42,830 bases of DNA from Deltaproteobacteria bacterium. GTDB lineage: Bacteria > Desulfobacterota > Desulfobacteria > Desulfobacterales > UBA2156. The position numbers and the translations under genes are program-made. A model generated the notes under the pieces. The model was not told the DNA's origin. It saw nothing but the letters and a program-made list of their open reading frames with translations, and ran no database searches. The stretch covers positions 1 through 42,830 of the forward strand of contig JAFDGC010000013.1 of NCBI GenBank assembly GCA_019309485.1. The letters run 5' to 3'. This document shows, piece after piece, positions 23,108-31,348 of the stretch (within the stretch, counting starts at the first letter, position 1; each line of letters opens with the position of its first letter).

Positions 23108-24462
23108 AATTCGCCCGTATCCTGATCGTGGATGATGAAACGATCGCCCGTGAGAATCTCACCCACATTTTACAAAAGGAAGGATACATCACCGCAGATG
23201 CTCCAAACGGACGCAATGCTTTGAAAAAGTTGGAAAAAGAAGAGTTTGATCTTGTCCTGACCGATTTGAAAATGGACCAGATGGATGGCCTGGAGCTCTT
23301 GGAAAGGGTCAAATCCGATTATCCCGACACCGAAGTCATCATCATCACCGGGTACGCCACTGTCTCGTCGGCGGTGGACGCCATGCAACGGGGAGCCTAT
23401 CATTACATCGCCAAGCCCTTCAACTTTAACGAACTGCGTATCCTGGTAAAAAGGGCCTTGGAAAAAAGGGCGCTGAAAAAGGAACTGATCGACTTGCGCC
23501 ACCGTGTCGAAGGCACCCGTGCCCTGCCGCTGGTCATCGGCAAGAGCCCCAAAATGGTGGAGTTACAGGAACTCGTCAAGCAGGTGGCTGCCGCCGACTG
23601 CAGCGTCTTGATTCAAGGAGAAACCGGAACCGGAAAAGAATTGATCGCCAAAACCATCCATGCGTTAAGCCCGCGCGCCAGGGAGCGCTTTTTGGCCGTG
23701 AATTGTGGTGCATTCAACGAAGACCTTCTGTCCAACGAGCTTTTCGGGCATGAAAAAGAAGCCTTTACAGGTGCGCAAAAAGATCGTGCCGGCTTATTGG
23801 AAGCCGCCGCCGGAGGAACGATTTTCCTCGATGAAATCAGTGAAACCCCGCTTTCCATGCAAGTCAAACTCCTGCGGGTGCTCCAGGAAAAACGCCTGAT
23901 AAGGGTCGGCGGTACCCGGGAAATTCCCATCGATATTCGGGTGATTGCCGCAACCAATAAGGATCTCAAAGAAACCATTCAGCAGGGGCGTTTTCGACAA
24001 GATCTGTATTATCGCCTGAACGTCATCACTCTGCGCGTTCCCTGCCTTTCCGAAAGAAAAGACGACATTCCGCTTCTCTGCCGCCATTTTTTGGAAAAAT
24101 ATTCCATGGCGCAGGGAAAAAAAGTGGAAGAAATCAGCACAAGGGCCCTGGATATTCTCATGAACTACGAATATCCCGGAAATATCCGTGAACTGGAAAA
24201 TATCATCGAGCGAGCGGTTACACTCAGCAACGGACCCCGGATTCGCGTAGAGCACTTGCCTTCCGACCTCCAGCAAATGATCGTGAGAGTCCTACGCCCC
24301 ATGGATCGGAAGTTTGTCACCCTGGAGGAAAAAGAAAAGGAGTATATTCTCTGGGTGCTTCACAAAGTGGGCGGCAACCGGTCCCGTGCCGCGGAAATTC
24401 TGAACATCGACCGGGCCTCTTTGTGGAGAAAACTGAAAAAATATGAAGCAGAATCATCGTAA
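23104..24462 (+). CDS. NtrC-family sigma-54 response regulator
   Basis: The 452-residue protein has three domains. The receiver (1-125) has the phospho-acceptor Asp near 55 in DLVLTDLKM, Thr in IITGYAT and Lys in IAKPF. The sigma-54 AAA+ domain (about 140-385) has Walker A GETGTGKE, Walker B GGTIFLDEI and the sigma-54 contact loop. The Fis-type C-terminal DNA-binding helix reads GGNRSRAAEILNIDRASLWRK. The contact loop reads EAFTGA instead of the usual GAFTGA. It is coupled to the kinase gene and lies tail to tail with the Lon-receiver gene, 23 bases apart. The two upstream dyads and sigma-54-like site at 26705-26894 are likely targets; this is inference. Confidence 0.93.
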   Translation: MKFARILIVDDETIARENLTHILQKEGYITADAPNGRNALKKLEKEEFDLVLTDLKMDQMDGLELLERVKSDYPDTEVIIITGYATVSSAVDAMQRGAYHYIAKPFNFNELRILVKRALEKRALKKELIDLRHRVEGTRALPLVIGKSPKMVELQELVKQVAAADCSVLIQGETGTGKELIAKTIHALSPRARERFLAVNCGAFNEDLLSNELFGHEKEAFTGAQKDRAGLLEAAAGGTIFLDEISETPLSMQVKLLRVLQEKRLIRVGGTREIPIDIRVIAATNKDLKETIQQGRFRQDLYYRLNVITLRVPCLSERKDDIPLLCRHFLEKYSMAQGKKVEEISTRALDILMNYEYPGNIRELENIIERAVTLSNGPRIRVEHLPSDLQQMIVRVLRPMDRKFVTLEEKEKEYILWVLHKVGGNRSRAAEILNIDRASLWRKLKKYEAESS

Positions 24463-24485
24463 GGGGTCGAAAATCCCTTCGGAGT

Positions 24486-26489
24486 TTACTCCAAGGTGAA
24501 TTGGGCGGCCTCCCCCGCCTCTTCGATGAACAGAATCTCCAATCCCTCCACGTCTTCCGAAGCAAGATCTTTTAAATCGTTTTCATTCCGCCTGGGTAAT
24601 AGAACGCGCCGGACCCCCGCACGCTGGGCGGCATGCAGTTTTTGCCGGATCCCGCCGACGCGCAGGACCCGTCCACTCAAGGTCATTTCCCCTGTCATGG
24701 CCACATCCCGTCGGGCACATCGGCCTGTCATCAGGGAAATGAGCGCGGTTGCAATGGTGACGCCGGCGGATGCACCATCCTTGGGGGTGGCGCCGGCCGG
24801 TATATGGATGTGTATGTCCATGTCTTTGAAAAAGTCCGGATCTATGGCAAAGGAAGGGGCCTGGCTCCGAACAAAACTCAATGCGGTCTGAGCGGATTCC
24901 TTCAAGATGCTTCCCAGAGAGCCGGTTAAGATCAGCTGTTGTGTTCCTTTCATTCGTGTTGCTTCCACAAAGACGATCTCTCCCCCGAACTCACTCCACA
25001 CCAGCCCCGTGACCACTCCGATCCGGTTTTTGGCACCGGCAATTTCGCTTTTATACACGGGAGGGCCCATGAATCGTTCGACAGTCCTTTCATCGATTTG
25101 CGGCAGCGAAGTCTCCTTTGGTGACGACAAAATCATCCGGGCCAGCTTCCGGCAGATCCCGGCCACCCCTCTTTCGAGCTGACGCAATCCGGCTTCCCGG
25201 GTATAATCCCGAATGATTCGGACGATGCCTTCCTCGGTGAACCGGGGGCTATGCCAGCTGAGGCCATGTTCGCGGATCTGGCGGGGAATGAGGTAATCCA
25301 TGGCGATACGCACCTTCTCTTTTTCCGTATACCCCGGAAAATGAATGACCTCCATCCGGTCCCGCAAGGGGCCCGGCAGGTTTTCTACGGCGTTGGCGGT
25401 GGCGATAAACATGGCAGCGGACAGGTTGAAAGGGACATCCAAATAATGGTCCACAAAGTGGGCGTTTTGTTCCGGATCGAGTATTTCCAACAACACCGAT
25501 GCGGGATCTCCTCTAAAATCCTGACCAATCTTGTCGATTTCATCCAACATGAAAACCGGATTGCGCACATCCACTCGGCGGATTTCATTGATGATCCGGC
25601 CGGCCATGGCCCCCACATAGGTGCGGCGGTGGCCGCGCAGTTCTGCTTCGTCGCGCATTCCTGCCACGGAAAGACGGATGAATTTTCGATCCAGGGTGTC
25701 TGCAATGGCCTTGCCGATGGAGGTCTTACCGGTTCCGGGGGGGCCGTCAAAGCACAGAATCGGTCCCCGTGCAATTTGAAAATACTTTTTCTTGTCCCGG
25801 ATCTGAGCGACAATCCGGCGCAGTTCATCCAGATTGATGGGCTTTGTCAAATAATGAACCGCTCCTTTTTTCATTGCGTCCACGGCTGAACTCACGGTGG
25901 CATAGCCGGTGATAAGCACTATCTCCGTTTGAGGGTACCTCTTTTTAACGGTCTCCAGGAGTTGCATCCCATCCATCTTCTCCATCTTAAGATCCGAGAG
26001 AATCAGGTCGTAGGATTTTTCTTTTGCTTTCTCCAGGGCCTTGATTCCGTTAACGGCCGTATCCACCGCATAGCCGGCCTTTTTTAAAACAAACTCCATG
26101 TTGTTTCTTGCGATCTCTTCATCTTCCACCACAAGAACGTGAAAGGCTTCAATGGAACACAGTGTCCGCGCCGCCAGAAAATCGAGTATCCTTTCCTTGA
26201 CATGTTTGAGTCCATAATATTTTTCGTTCAAGACCCGTTCCGCCCGGGCCATATCCAGATTGTCTTCGGTATATCGGTTCCAGGGAAGGGAAAGCAAATA
26301 TCCGACGTAATGAATGCCGATAGAATATTCAGCCACGGACGGATCCGTGTTCTCCAAACGTTCCATTTCCTTGGATAGCGTCCTGGACACCTCCTCTGGA
26401 AAATGCCCCTTTTCAAATCGATCTTTTAATCCGCTTAGTTCATCAGGGGCTTGAATCTCTTTTTTTTCTATTTTTGTAAAAAGCCCCAT
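24486..26489 (-). CDS. Lon-type protease with an inserted response-regulator receiver domain
   Basis: The 667-residue protein starts MGLFTKIEKKEI behind an AAGGAG site. Residues 33-112 are the helical segment preceding the Lon ATPase (PSVAEYSIGIHYVGYLLSLP, YYGLKHVKERILDFLAAR). Residues 117-231 are a complete receiver: E122/D123, acceptor D166 (ILSDLKM), T194 (LITGYAT) and K216 (LTKPI). The Lon ATPase resumes at RGPILCFDGPPGTGKTS (Walker A K255) with Walker B FMLDEIDK. The protease domain has catalytic S574 (PKDGASAGV) and K617 (VGGIRQKL), spaced 43 residues apart as in E. coli Lon. The usual N-terminal Lon substrate-binding domain is absent. Phosphorylation by the neighbouring kinase may switch degradation; this is inference. 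An open frame upstream to 26795 is rejected. Confidence 0.93.
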   Translation of the reverse strand: MGLFTKIEKKEIQAPDELSGLKDRFEKGHFPEEVSRTLSKEMERLENTDPSVAEYSIGIHYVGYLLSLPWNRYTEDNLDMARAERVLNEKYYGLKHVKERILDFLAARTLCSIEAFHVLVVEDEEIARNNMEFVLKKAGYAVDTAVNGIKALEKAKEKSYDLILSDLKMEKMDGMQLLETVKKRYPQTEIVLITGYATVSSAVDAMKKGAVHYLTKPINLDELRRIVAQIRDKKKYFQIARGPILCFDGPPGTGKTSIGKAIADTLDRKFIRLSVAGMRDEAELRGHRRTYVGAMAGRIINEIRRVDVRNPVFMLDEIDKIGQDFRGDPASVLLEILDPEQNAHFVDHYLDVPFNLSAAMFIATANAVENLPGPLRDRMEVIHFPGYTEKEKVRIAMDYLIPRQIREHGLSWHSPRFTEEGIVRIIRDYTREAGLRQLERGVAGICRKLARMILSSPKETSLPQIDERTVERFMGPPVYKSEIAGAKNRIGVVTGLVWSEFGGEIVFVEATRMKGTQQLILTGSLGSILKESAQTALSFVRSQAPSFAIDPDFFKDMDIHIHIPAGATPKDGASAGVTIATALISLMTGRCARRDVAMTGEMTLSGRVLRVGGIRQKLHAAQRAGVRRVLLPRRNENDLKDLASEDVEGLEILFIEEAGEAAQFTLE

Positions 26490-26704
26490 GGCATTTTTTC
26501 TCCTTTCCGAATGCAACTTCTTTTCTTGTAAAAGATTTCGGCTCAAGTGGCAAATCAAATTCGACCGGATTTTTCCAAAACCCCATTTTTGTTTTTTCCC
26601 GCTATTTGGCCGAAGCCTTTCCCCGCAAGTCCTCCTTTTCAACGCAGGACACAGGAACGATAGGCGGCGCCCCCGGCGCTGAAGAGCGGGGAGTTCCATA
26701 ATAA

Positions 26705-26721
26705 TGTTGCATTTTTCAACA
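26705..26721 (+). promoter_or_regulatory. Enhancer-like dyad 1 for an NtrC-type regulator
   Basis: TGTTGCATTTTTCAACA is an inverted repeat (TGTTG with CAACA). The same motif recurs 90 bases downstream. It lies 174 bases upstream of the sigma-54-like promoter, a normal enhancer distance. Confidence 0.55.
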
Positions 26722-26794
26722 ATTGCTGCACGCGACCCGGGTAAGAATGAACGACTTAATATCATTGGATATTTATATTTATTTCGATTCCACA

Positions 26795-26811
26795 TGTTGC
26801 ATTTTACATCA
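26795..26811 (+). promoter_or_regulatory. Enhancer-like dyad 2 for an NtrC-type regulator
   Basis: TGTTGCATTTTACATCA is a near copy of the dyad at 26705-26721, and both are followed by a TTGC. It is 84 bases upstream of the sigma-54-like promoter. The rest of the 450-base gap (26490-26939) is AT-rich with no gene seen. Confidence 0.55.
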
Positions 26812-26878
26812 GTTGCCGTTTTTGGGGTAAATATAAAAAATATCGTAATTACAAATGGTTAAAATCTTTTCGGAAACA

Positions 26879-26894
26879 TGGCACGCCCCTTGAA
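26879..26894 (+). promoter_or_regulatory. Sigma-54 (RpoN) -24/-12-like promoter
   Basis: TGGCACGCCCCTTGAA matches the consensus TGGCACG-N4-TTGCA except for A in place of C in the -12 element, with correct spacing. It lies 46 bases before the start codon of the stress operon. Confidence 0.65.
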
Positions 26895-26939
26895 TACCTA
26901 AGCACTCAGAGCATGAACTTTACATCCAAGGAGAACAAG

Positions 26940-27095
26940 ATGAAATCATTTCTGGCAAAATTGGAAACGATATGGATGGCGGTGACCTTCGCGGAGGCGG
27001 GGGAATGGGATACGGCCAGGGCATTGGTTGAACCGCCGGATAAGCGAAAAGAAAGGGAAAAGACCCGATCCAAACGAATCTATGTTCAAACCTGA
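26940..27095 (+). CDS. 51-residue stress-operon leader protein, unknown function
   Basis: The ATG at 26940 follows AAGGAGAACAAG, a strong ribosome site. An in-frame ATG at 26913 has none. The product begins MKSFLAKLETIWMAVTFAEA and continues GEWDTARALVEPP, ending in a basic tail (DKRKEREKTRSKRIYVQT). The core AVTFAEAGEWDTAR matches a similar motif in the next protein (AIAFAEAGAHDLAR), so the two share a short helical module. It is first in an operon driven by the sigma-54-like promoter. The function is unknown; the size and helix suggest a small interaction partner. Confidence 0.7.
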   Translation: MKSFLAKLETIWMAVTFAEAGEWDTARALVEPPDKRKEREKTRSKRIYVQT

Positions 27096-27122
27096 TTCCG
27101 TTGGCATCGGACATTGCCGTAA

Positions 27123-27755
27123 ATGCTGAAATCCGAAATGGCCATGCTTTTCAAAAACCTCTGGGATAAATATTTCCGTCGATATGGCGAGAAAGCGCCG
27201 TCTCAGATCGGTGTTAAGCGGCAGGCTCGAATACGGCAAGCCTGGGATAAAGACTTGCACGCCATTGCCTTTGCAGAAGCGGGGGCCCATGATCTTGCCC
27301 GGCAAGTGCTCGCTGATTTTGATCGGGAACCCCCCAAAATCCTGGTGATCAGTTCCATGGTCGTGTTTAACCCTGAAGTAATCGAATATACGGTCCGCTT
27401 AGCGTCAAGCCTGAGATGTCGATTGGTGGCGGTGAACGTTTGTACCGATTTACGGTCACAGGGAGAAAAACGGACGGCGTTTGAAAAATTGCGCTGGGAG
27501 GTTTTTGAACAACAATCCACCGAAGCGGTGGTGCATTTCCGGTCCAAAGCCGAGGAATGCGGCGTCGCTTTCCAGCACATGGTCCGTTACGGGTCGTTGA
27601 AAAAAGCGATGCGCACGATGGAGTCGGAAATGAAAAGAATCCGGTTCATTGTAACGGCACCCGAAATCGATTTCGGTGCATCGGACCAAAAAACAGGGGT
27701 GCCGATTTTCAGCTTCAAACTATCCAAGGGATTCATTCAAACATCTGGTCATTAA
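27123..27755 (+). CDS. Universal-stress-protein-like protein lacking the ATP motif
   Basis: The 210-residue protein has a basic N-terminal segment (about 1-45), the AIAFAEAGAHDLARQVL module (about 47-63), then a domain that starts PPKILVISSMVVFNPEVIEY and continues like a UspA fold (strand, helix, LRCRLVAVNVCTDL). The glycine-rich G-2x-G-9x-G nucleotide motif of ATP-binding USPs is missing; the equivalent end reads IRFIVTAPEIDFG. It may be a non-ATP-binding USP or a regulator. Starts at 27138 or 27144 are also possible. It is the second gene of the stress operon. Confidence 0.65.
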   Translation: MLKSEMAMLFKNLWDKYFRRYGEKAPSQIGVKRQARIRQAWDKDLHAIAFAEAGAHDLARQVLADFDREPPKILVISSMVVFNPEVIEYTVRLASSLRCRLVAVNVCTDLRSQGEKRTAFEKLRWEVFEQQSTEAVVHFRSKAEECGVAFQHMVRYGSLKKAMRTMESEMKRIRFIVTAPEIDFGASDQKTGVPIFSFKLSKGFIQTSGH

Positions 27756-27783
27756 CCCAATTCAATAAAGGAGGATTTTTAAC

Positions 27784-28098
27784 ATGACCCAGGTCCCAAA
27801 AAAAAAGCCCACAGCAAAGATGCTTCTTTTCGGCGGACTCAGCGTGATCCTTTACACGACGTTGTTTCTGAAATCTGAAACCGTCATGCAGTTTTTTACC
27901 CGGGGCGGTATATATGCGGCGTTGCCCATCGCCACCGTGTTTTTGTTTTCCTATATTCATGGATCCTTTGCCGGAAACTTTTGGTCGGTCGTCGGAATTG
28001 AGGCCCAAAAAACCCGGCTTCAGGAAAAAATGGAGCAACAAAAATCAAGGGCACGGCGTACCGAAAGGCCTCGTCCCCGGCTTCGAGCACACACATGA
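27784..28098 (+). CDS. Small two-helix membrane protein
   Basis: The 104-residue protein starts 15 bases after AAAGGAGG. It has two hydrophobic segments (LLFGGLSVILYTTLFL and AALPIATVFLFSYIHG) joined by a short loop, then a charged C-terminal tail with a predicted coiled coil (EAQKTRLQEKMEQQKSRARR). It is placed just before the TauE/SafE exporter and is probably a subunit or partner of that exporter. Such small proteins recur beside TauE/SafE genes in delta-proteobacteria, from memory. Confidence 0.68.
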   Translation: MTQVPKKKPTAKMLLFGGLSVILYTTLFLKSETVMQFFTRGGIYAALPIATVFLFSYIHGSFAGNFWSVVGIEAQKTRLQEKMEQQKSRARRTERPRPRLRAHT

Positions 28099-28173
28099 AA
28101 AAGCCAGCCAACGAAGCGTTTATTCCGCGTGGAGTAAGGTTTTTCAAGAAATAAGACTGAAAGGAGCATTTGC

Positions 28174-29247
28174 ATGCATGAAGTCGCGAATTTTATCGAT
28201 TTGAACCTGATCATGATCATATACCTGTTTCTGGTGGGCTTTGTCGGGGGACTGGTCAGCGGTTTCATCGGCTCGGGAGGGGCTTTTGTGCTGACACCCG
28301 GAATGATGAGTCTGGGTGTTCCCGGCGCGGTGGCTGTGGCCAGCAACATGTGCCATAAATTCCCGAAAGCGCTCGTGGGCGCCATTAAAAGATATAAATA
28401 CGGACAAGTGGATATTAAACTCGGCCTCATCATGGCGGTTTCCGCCACGGTGGGGGTTCAAATCGGCATCCAGATTCAACACGCCATTTTGGCACGATGG
28501 GGACAATCCGGATCCAACCTTTACGTCAGTTTGGCTTTCGTCCTGATCCTCGTTACGGTGGGGGGATATGTCTTCAGGGATGCCAGGAAATGTGCGCGTT
28601 CCGGAGGCGTGGAAGTCGTATCCGCCCTGGCGAAAAAACTCCAGAAGATCCATTTACCCCCTATGATTTATTTTAAAACCGCCGATGTCAAAATCTCCCT
28701 CTGGCTGACGATCCCCGTGGGGCTTGCCACCGGCATGCTGGCGGCCACCATTGCCGTGGGCGGATTTATCGGAGTCCCGGGAATGATCTATGTTATCGGC
28801 ACGTCCAGCCTCATTGCATCGGCCAGCGAATTGGTCATTGCCTTTGTCATGGGGCTGGGGGGATCCATTAACTGGGGATTTCACGGCCTGATCGACATCC
28901 GATTGACCCTCATCATCCTGGCCGGTTCCCTTTTCGGAGTTCAGCTGGGGGCCATCGGAACCACTTACGTCAAGGACCATATGATCAAAGTCGTCATGGG
29001 AACCATCATGCTGATGGTGGCTGTGAGCCGGGCTTTGGCGATTCCCAAGTATTTAAATGAACTTGACGTCATCCAGATGGATCCGGCGGTGATCTCCCTC
29101 ATGACCCAAACCAGCTTCGTCATCATGGTGACGGCGCTTTTAGTTGGCACCGTCATCATCCTGGTCGGCATATGGAAAGGCCGGAAGGCCGAAAAAAAGG
29201 ACCGATTGTTACACGCCCCCCCGATTCCCGAAACAGCATCCCATTGA
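28174..29247 (+). CDS. TauE/SafE-family membrane exporter
   Basis: The 357-residue protein has about nine membrane segments in two similar halves. It begins IYLFLVGFVGGLVSGFIGSG, with the family glycine motif GFIGSGGAFVLTP; the second half has LATGMLAATIAVGGFIGVPG. TauE/SafE proteins export sulfite, sulfoacetate or related organic anions. A sulfur substrate fits a sulfur-cycling host but is not shown by the sequence. It has a larger-than-usual cytoplasmic insert between halves (about residues 135-170, DARKCARSGGVEVV). It belongs to the sigma-54-like operon with stress proteins. Confidence 0.85.
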   Translation: MHEVANFIDLNLIMIIYLFLVGFVGGLVSGFIGSGGAFVLTPGMMSLGVPGAVAVASNMCHKFPKALVGAIKRYKYGQVDIKLGLIMAVSATVGVQIGIQIQHAILARWGQSGSNLYVSLAFVLILVTVGGYVFRDARKCARSGGVEVVSALAKKLQKIHLPPMIYFKTADVKISLWLTIPVGLATGMLAATIAVGGFIGVPGMIYVIGTSSLIASASELVIAFVMGLGGSINWGFHGLIDIRLTLIILAGSLFGVQLGAIGTTYVKDHMIKVVMGTIMLMVAVSRALAIPKYLNELDVIQMDPAVISLMTQTSFVIMVTALLVGTVIILVGIWKGRKAEKKDRLLHAPPIPETASH

Positions 29248-29349
29248 TGCCTTAATACATCGGCGTGTCTTCCGCCGCCCGTTTTCAATGGGATCTATAG
29301 AGCGGCGGAGGCAACGCCTTTGGGTTACTATCGGAAAAGGAAAAAAGAA

Positions 29350-30204
29350 ATGGGGCTTTTTCAAAAAATATTGGTGGGTGTGGACGGATCTGCAGCGAGC
29401 CTTTATGCCTTTCGTCAGATCCTCCGGTTTTCCCACGGTGAAAAAATCTCGTGCATCGCCGCATCCGTGGTGCCCCTGTATGAGGGAGATTTACGCTTGT
29501 TCGGTGTAAAAAAGGATATCAAGGCGTTTTTGCGCGAGCCGTGCGAAAAAGCGCTTGCTGTGACAAGTCAAGAAGCCGAGCGGGAAGGGTTATCCGTTCA
29601 CACGGTTTGTATGGAAGGGAAGCCCCATGAGGAACTGGTGAATTGCGCCCTGGAAAACCAATGCGATTTGATCGTGTTGGGAACACGCGGGGAATCCCTG
29701 GAAAAATACCTTTTGGGGAGCGTGACGGCCCGGGTGATCGGATACAGCGCCGTGGATGTTCTGGTCATCCCGTTCGGCGCCGCCATCGGCTGGCAGAACA
29801 TCCTATGTCCGGTGGATGGGTCGGCGGCCTCGAAGAATGCGGCGGAAAGGGCCATTCATATTGCCGCTGCTTACCGGGCCGCCCTCAAAATCCTTTCCGC
29901 CACCAACATGCCCGTCGAATCGTATGCCTATGCCCCGGAACTGATGAAAACCATGGTAAAACAAGCGGATGTGTATGTGCAGGAAGCAAAGAAACTGGCC
30001 GCTGCACAAGGCGTCGAAGCAGCCGTTGCCGTGCGGGAAGGGGACGCGCCCGAAGCCATATTGCGCATCGCCAGAGAAGACAAGGCGGAGTTAATTATCA
30101 TGGGTTCCCACGGCAGGAGCGGGCTGAAGCGGCTCATGATGGGAAGCGTCACCGAACGCGTCCTGGGCAACGCCCCTTGTCCCGTCCTGGTCGTCAAGCG
30201 TTGA
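29350..30204 (+). CDS. Tandem universal stress protein (two UspA domains)
   Basis: From MGLFQKILVGVDGSAASL the protein is 284 residues and holds two UspA domains. Domain one has ILVGVDGS and GTRGESLEKYLLGSVTARVI; domain two has ILCPVDGSAAS and MGSHGRSGLKRLMMGSV. Both glycine motifs (G-2x-G-8/9x-GS) are intact, so ATP binding is likely. USPs accumulate under starvation, oxygen or energy stress. The TTG at 29320 would add a poorly supported leader. It closes the stress operon and is convergent with the DUF362 gene. Confidence 0.92.
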   Translation: MGLFQKILVGVDGSAASLYAFRQILRFSHGEKISCIAASVVPLYEGDLRLFGVKKDIKAFLREPCEKALAVTSQEAEREGLSVHTVCMEGKPHEELVNCALENQCDLIVLGTRGESLEKYLLGSVTARVIGYSAVDVLVIPFGAAIGWQNILCPVDGSAASKNAAERAIHIAAAYRAALKILSATNMPVESYAYAPELMKTMVKQADVYVQEAKKLAAAQGVEAAVAVREGDAPEAILRIAREDKAELIIMGSHGRSGLKRLMMGSVTERVLGNAPCPVLVVKR

Positions 30205-30231
30205 AAATTCCAGATTTGGCGTGATCCTTTT

Positions 30232-31338
30232 TTAAATCCGCTCCAGACGATACCGGCGTGTTCCCAAACCCACGGCTTCGGCATAGTCGAGCTGGATCTC
30301 CCAGTCCACCTTGGGATAAATCCCCCTGAATTTGTCTTCACCGGGGCCCGTGTGGGTGGAAAGGCAGGATTCCGGAAGGCCCGGCTCCCGGTTCACCAGG
30401 TCCACGGAAACCTGGTCCACGGCCACGGGATCCCGGGACGCCACGACCCCGATGTCCCGGATAATGGGCGCGTCATTGAAGGGAACGCAGTCGCACGCCG
30501 GGGACACGTCGGTGATGAAGTTGACAAAAAGGGCCTTGCCTTCTTTTTTCTGCAGCACGCCCAGGGTGTATTCCACCATGTTTTCCAGGAAGACCGGAAT
30601 CGACTGGTTCCACTGGATCTGAATGGCGCCCACGGGGCACACCAGGATGCATTCCCCGCACCCGATGCAGGCCTTGGTGGAAATTACCGCCTTTTCCTTG
30701 ACCAGGGAGATGGCCGATTGGACGCATCGGGCCACGCATTCCCCGCATCCGGTGCATTTTTTCCGCTTTACTTTGGGGGACAAACTGGAGTGCTGGGCCA
30801 GCTTCCCCCGGCGGGAGGCGCACCCCATTCCCACGTTTTTGAGGGTCCCCCCGAACCCGGCAAGTTCATGCCCTTTGAAATGGGCCAGGGAGATCAAAAC
30901 GTCGGCCTGATCGATTTCCGCGGCGATGTAGACCTCCCTGAAGTGCTTTCGGTTGACCGACACCACTTTTTCGCTTTTTCCTCTCAAACCGTCGGCAATG
31001 ACCAAAGGCGCGTTCACCACGGGAAAGGCAAAGCCGTTTTCAATGGCGGTGACCAGGTGGCCCGCCGCATCGCTGCGGGCACCGGCGTACAGGGTGTTGG
31101 CATCAGTCAAAAAGGGACGACCCTTGAATCGTTTCACCGCATCCACGACAGGGCGGACAAAGACGGGCCGAATGAAGGCCGTGTTCCCCCGCTCCCCGAA
31201 ATGGACCTTGACGGCCACCAGATCCCGGGGTTTCACCACCTCCGAAAGACCTGCGGTCTCCACCAGGCGGGCGAGTTTCGAAACAAAGCTTTCTTTGAAT
31301 GTGGCCCTCAGATCGATAAAATAGACCGCACTTTCCAT
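30232..31338 (-). CDS. DUF362 protein with two [4Fe-4S] ferredoxin motifs
   Basis: The 368-residue protein begins with a DUF362 domain (VAVKVHFGERGNTAFIRP, then TDANTLYAGAR, then LISLAHFKGHELAGFGG). Two ferredoxin motifs follow, CTGCGECVARC and CIGCGECILVCPVGAI, each with the four cysteines for a cubane cluster. The DUF362 fold then resumes (VPFNDAPIIRDIG, ASRDPVAVDQVS). Such proteins are common in anaerobes and probably act in electron transfer or enzyme maturation. It follows the NtrC-type regulator by 10 bases on the same strand and may be in its operon. Confidence 0.9.
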   Translation of the reverse strand: MESAVYFIDLRATFKESFVSKLARLVETAGLSEVVKPRDLVAVKVHFGERGNTAFIRPVFVRPVVDAVKRFKGRPFLTDANTLYAGARSDAAGHLVTAIENGFAFPVVNAPLVIADGLRGKSEKVVSVNRKHFREVYIAAEIDQADVLISLAHFKGHELAGFGGTLKNVGMGCASRRGKLAQHSSLSPKVKRKKCTGCGECVARCVQSAISLVKEKAVISTKACIGCGECILVCPVGAIQIQWNQSIPVFLENMVEYTLGVLQKKEGKALFVNFITDVSPACDCVPFNDAPIIRDIGVVASRDPVAVDQVSVDLVNREPGLPESCLSTHTGPGEDKFRGIYPKVDWEIQLDYAEAVGLGTRRYRLERI

Positions 31339-31348
31339 ATCCGTCCCT

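Noticed and set aside
26490-26795. N-terminal extension of the Lon-receiver gene
   Set aside because: The extra 102 codons have no domain pattern, and a strong ribosome site marks the start at 26489.
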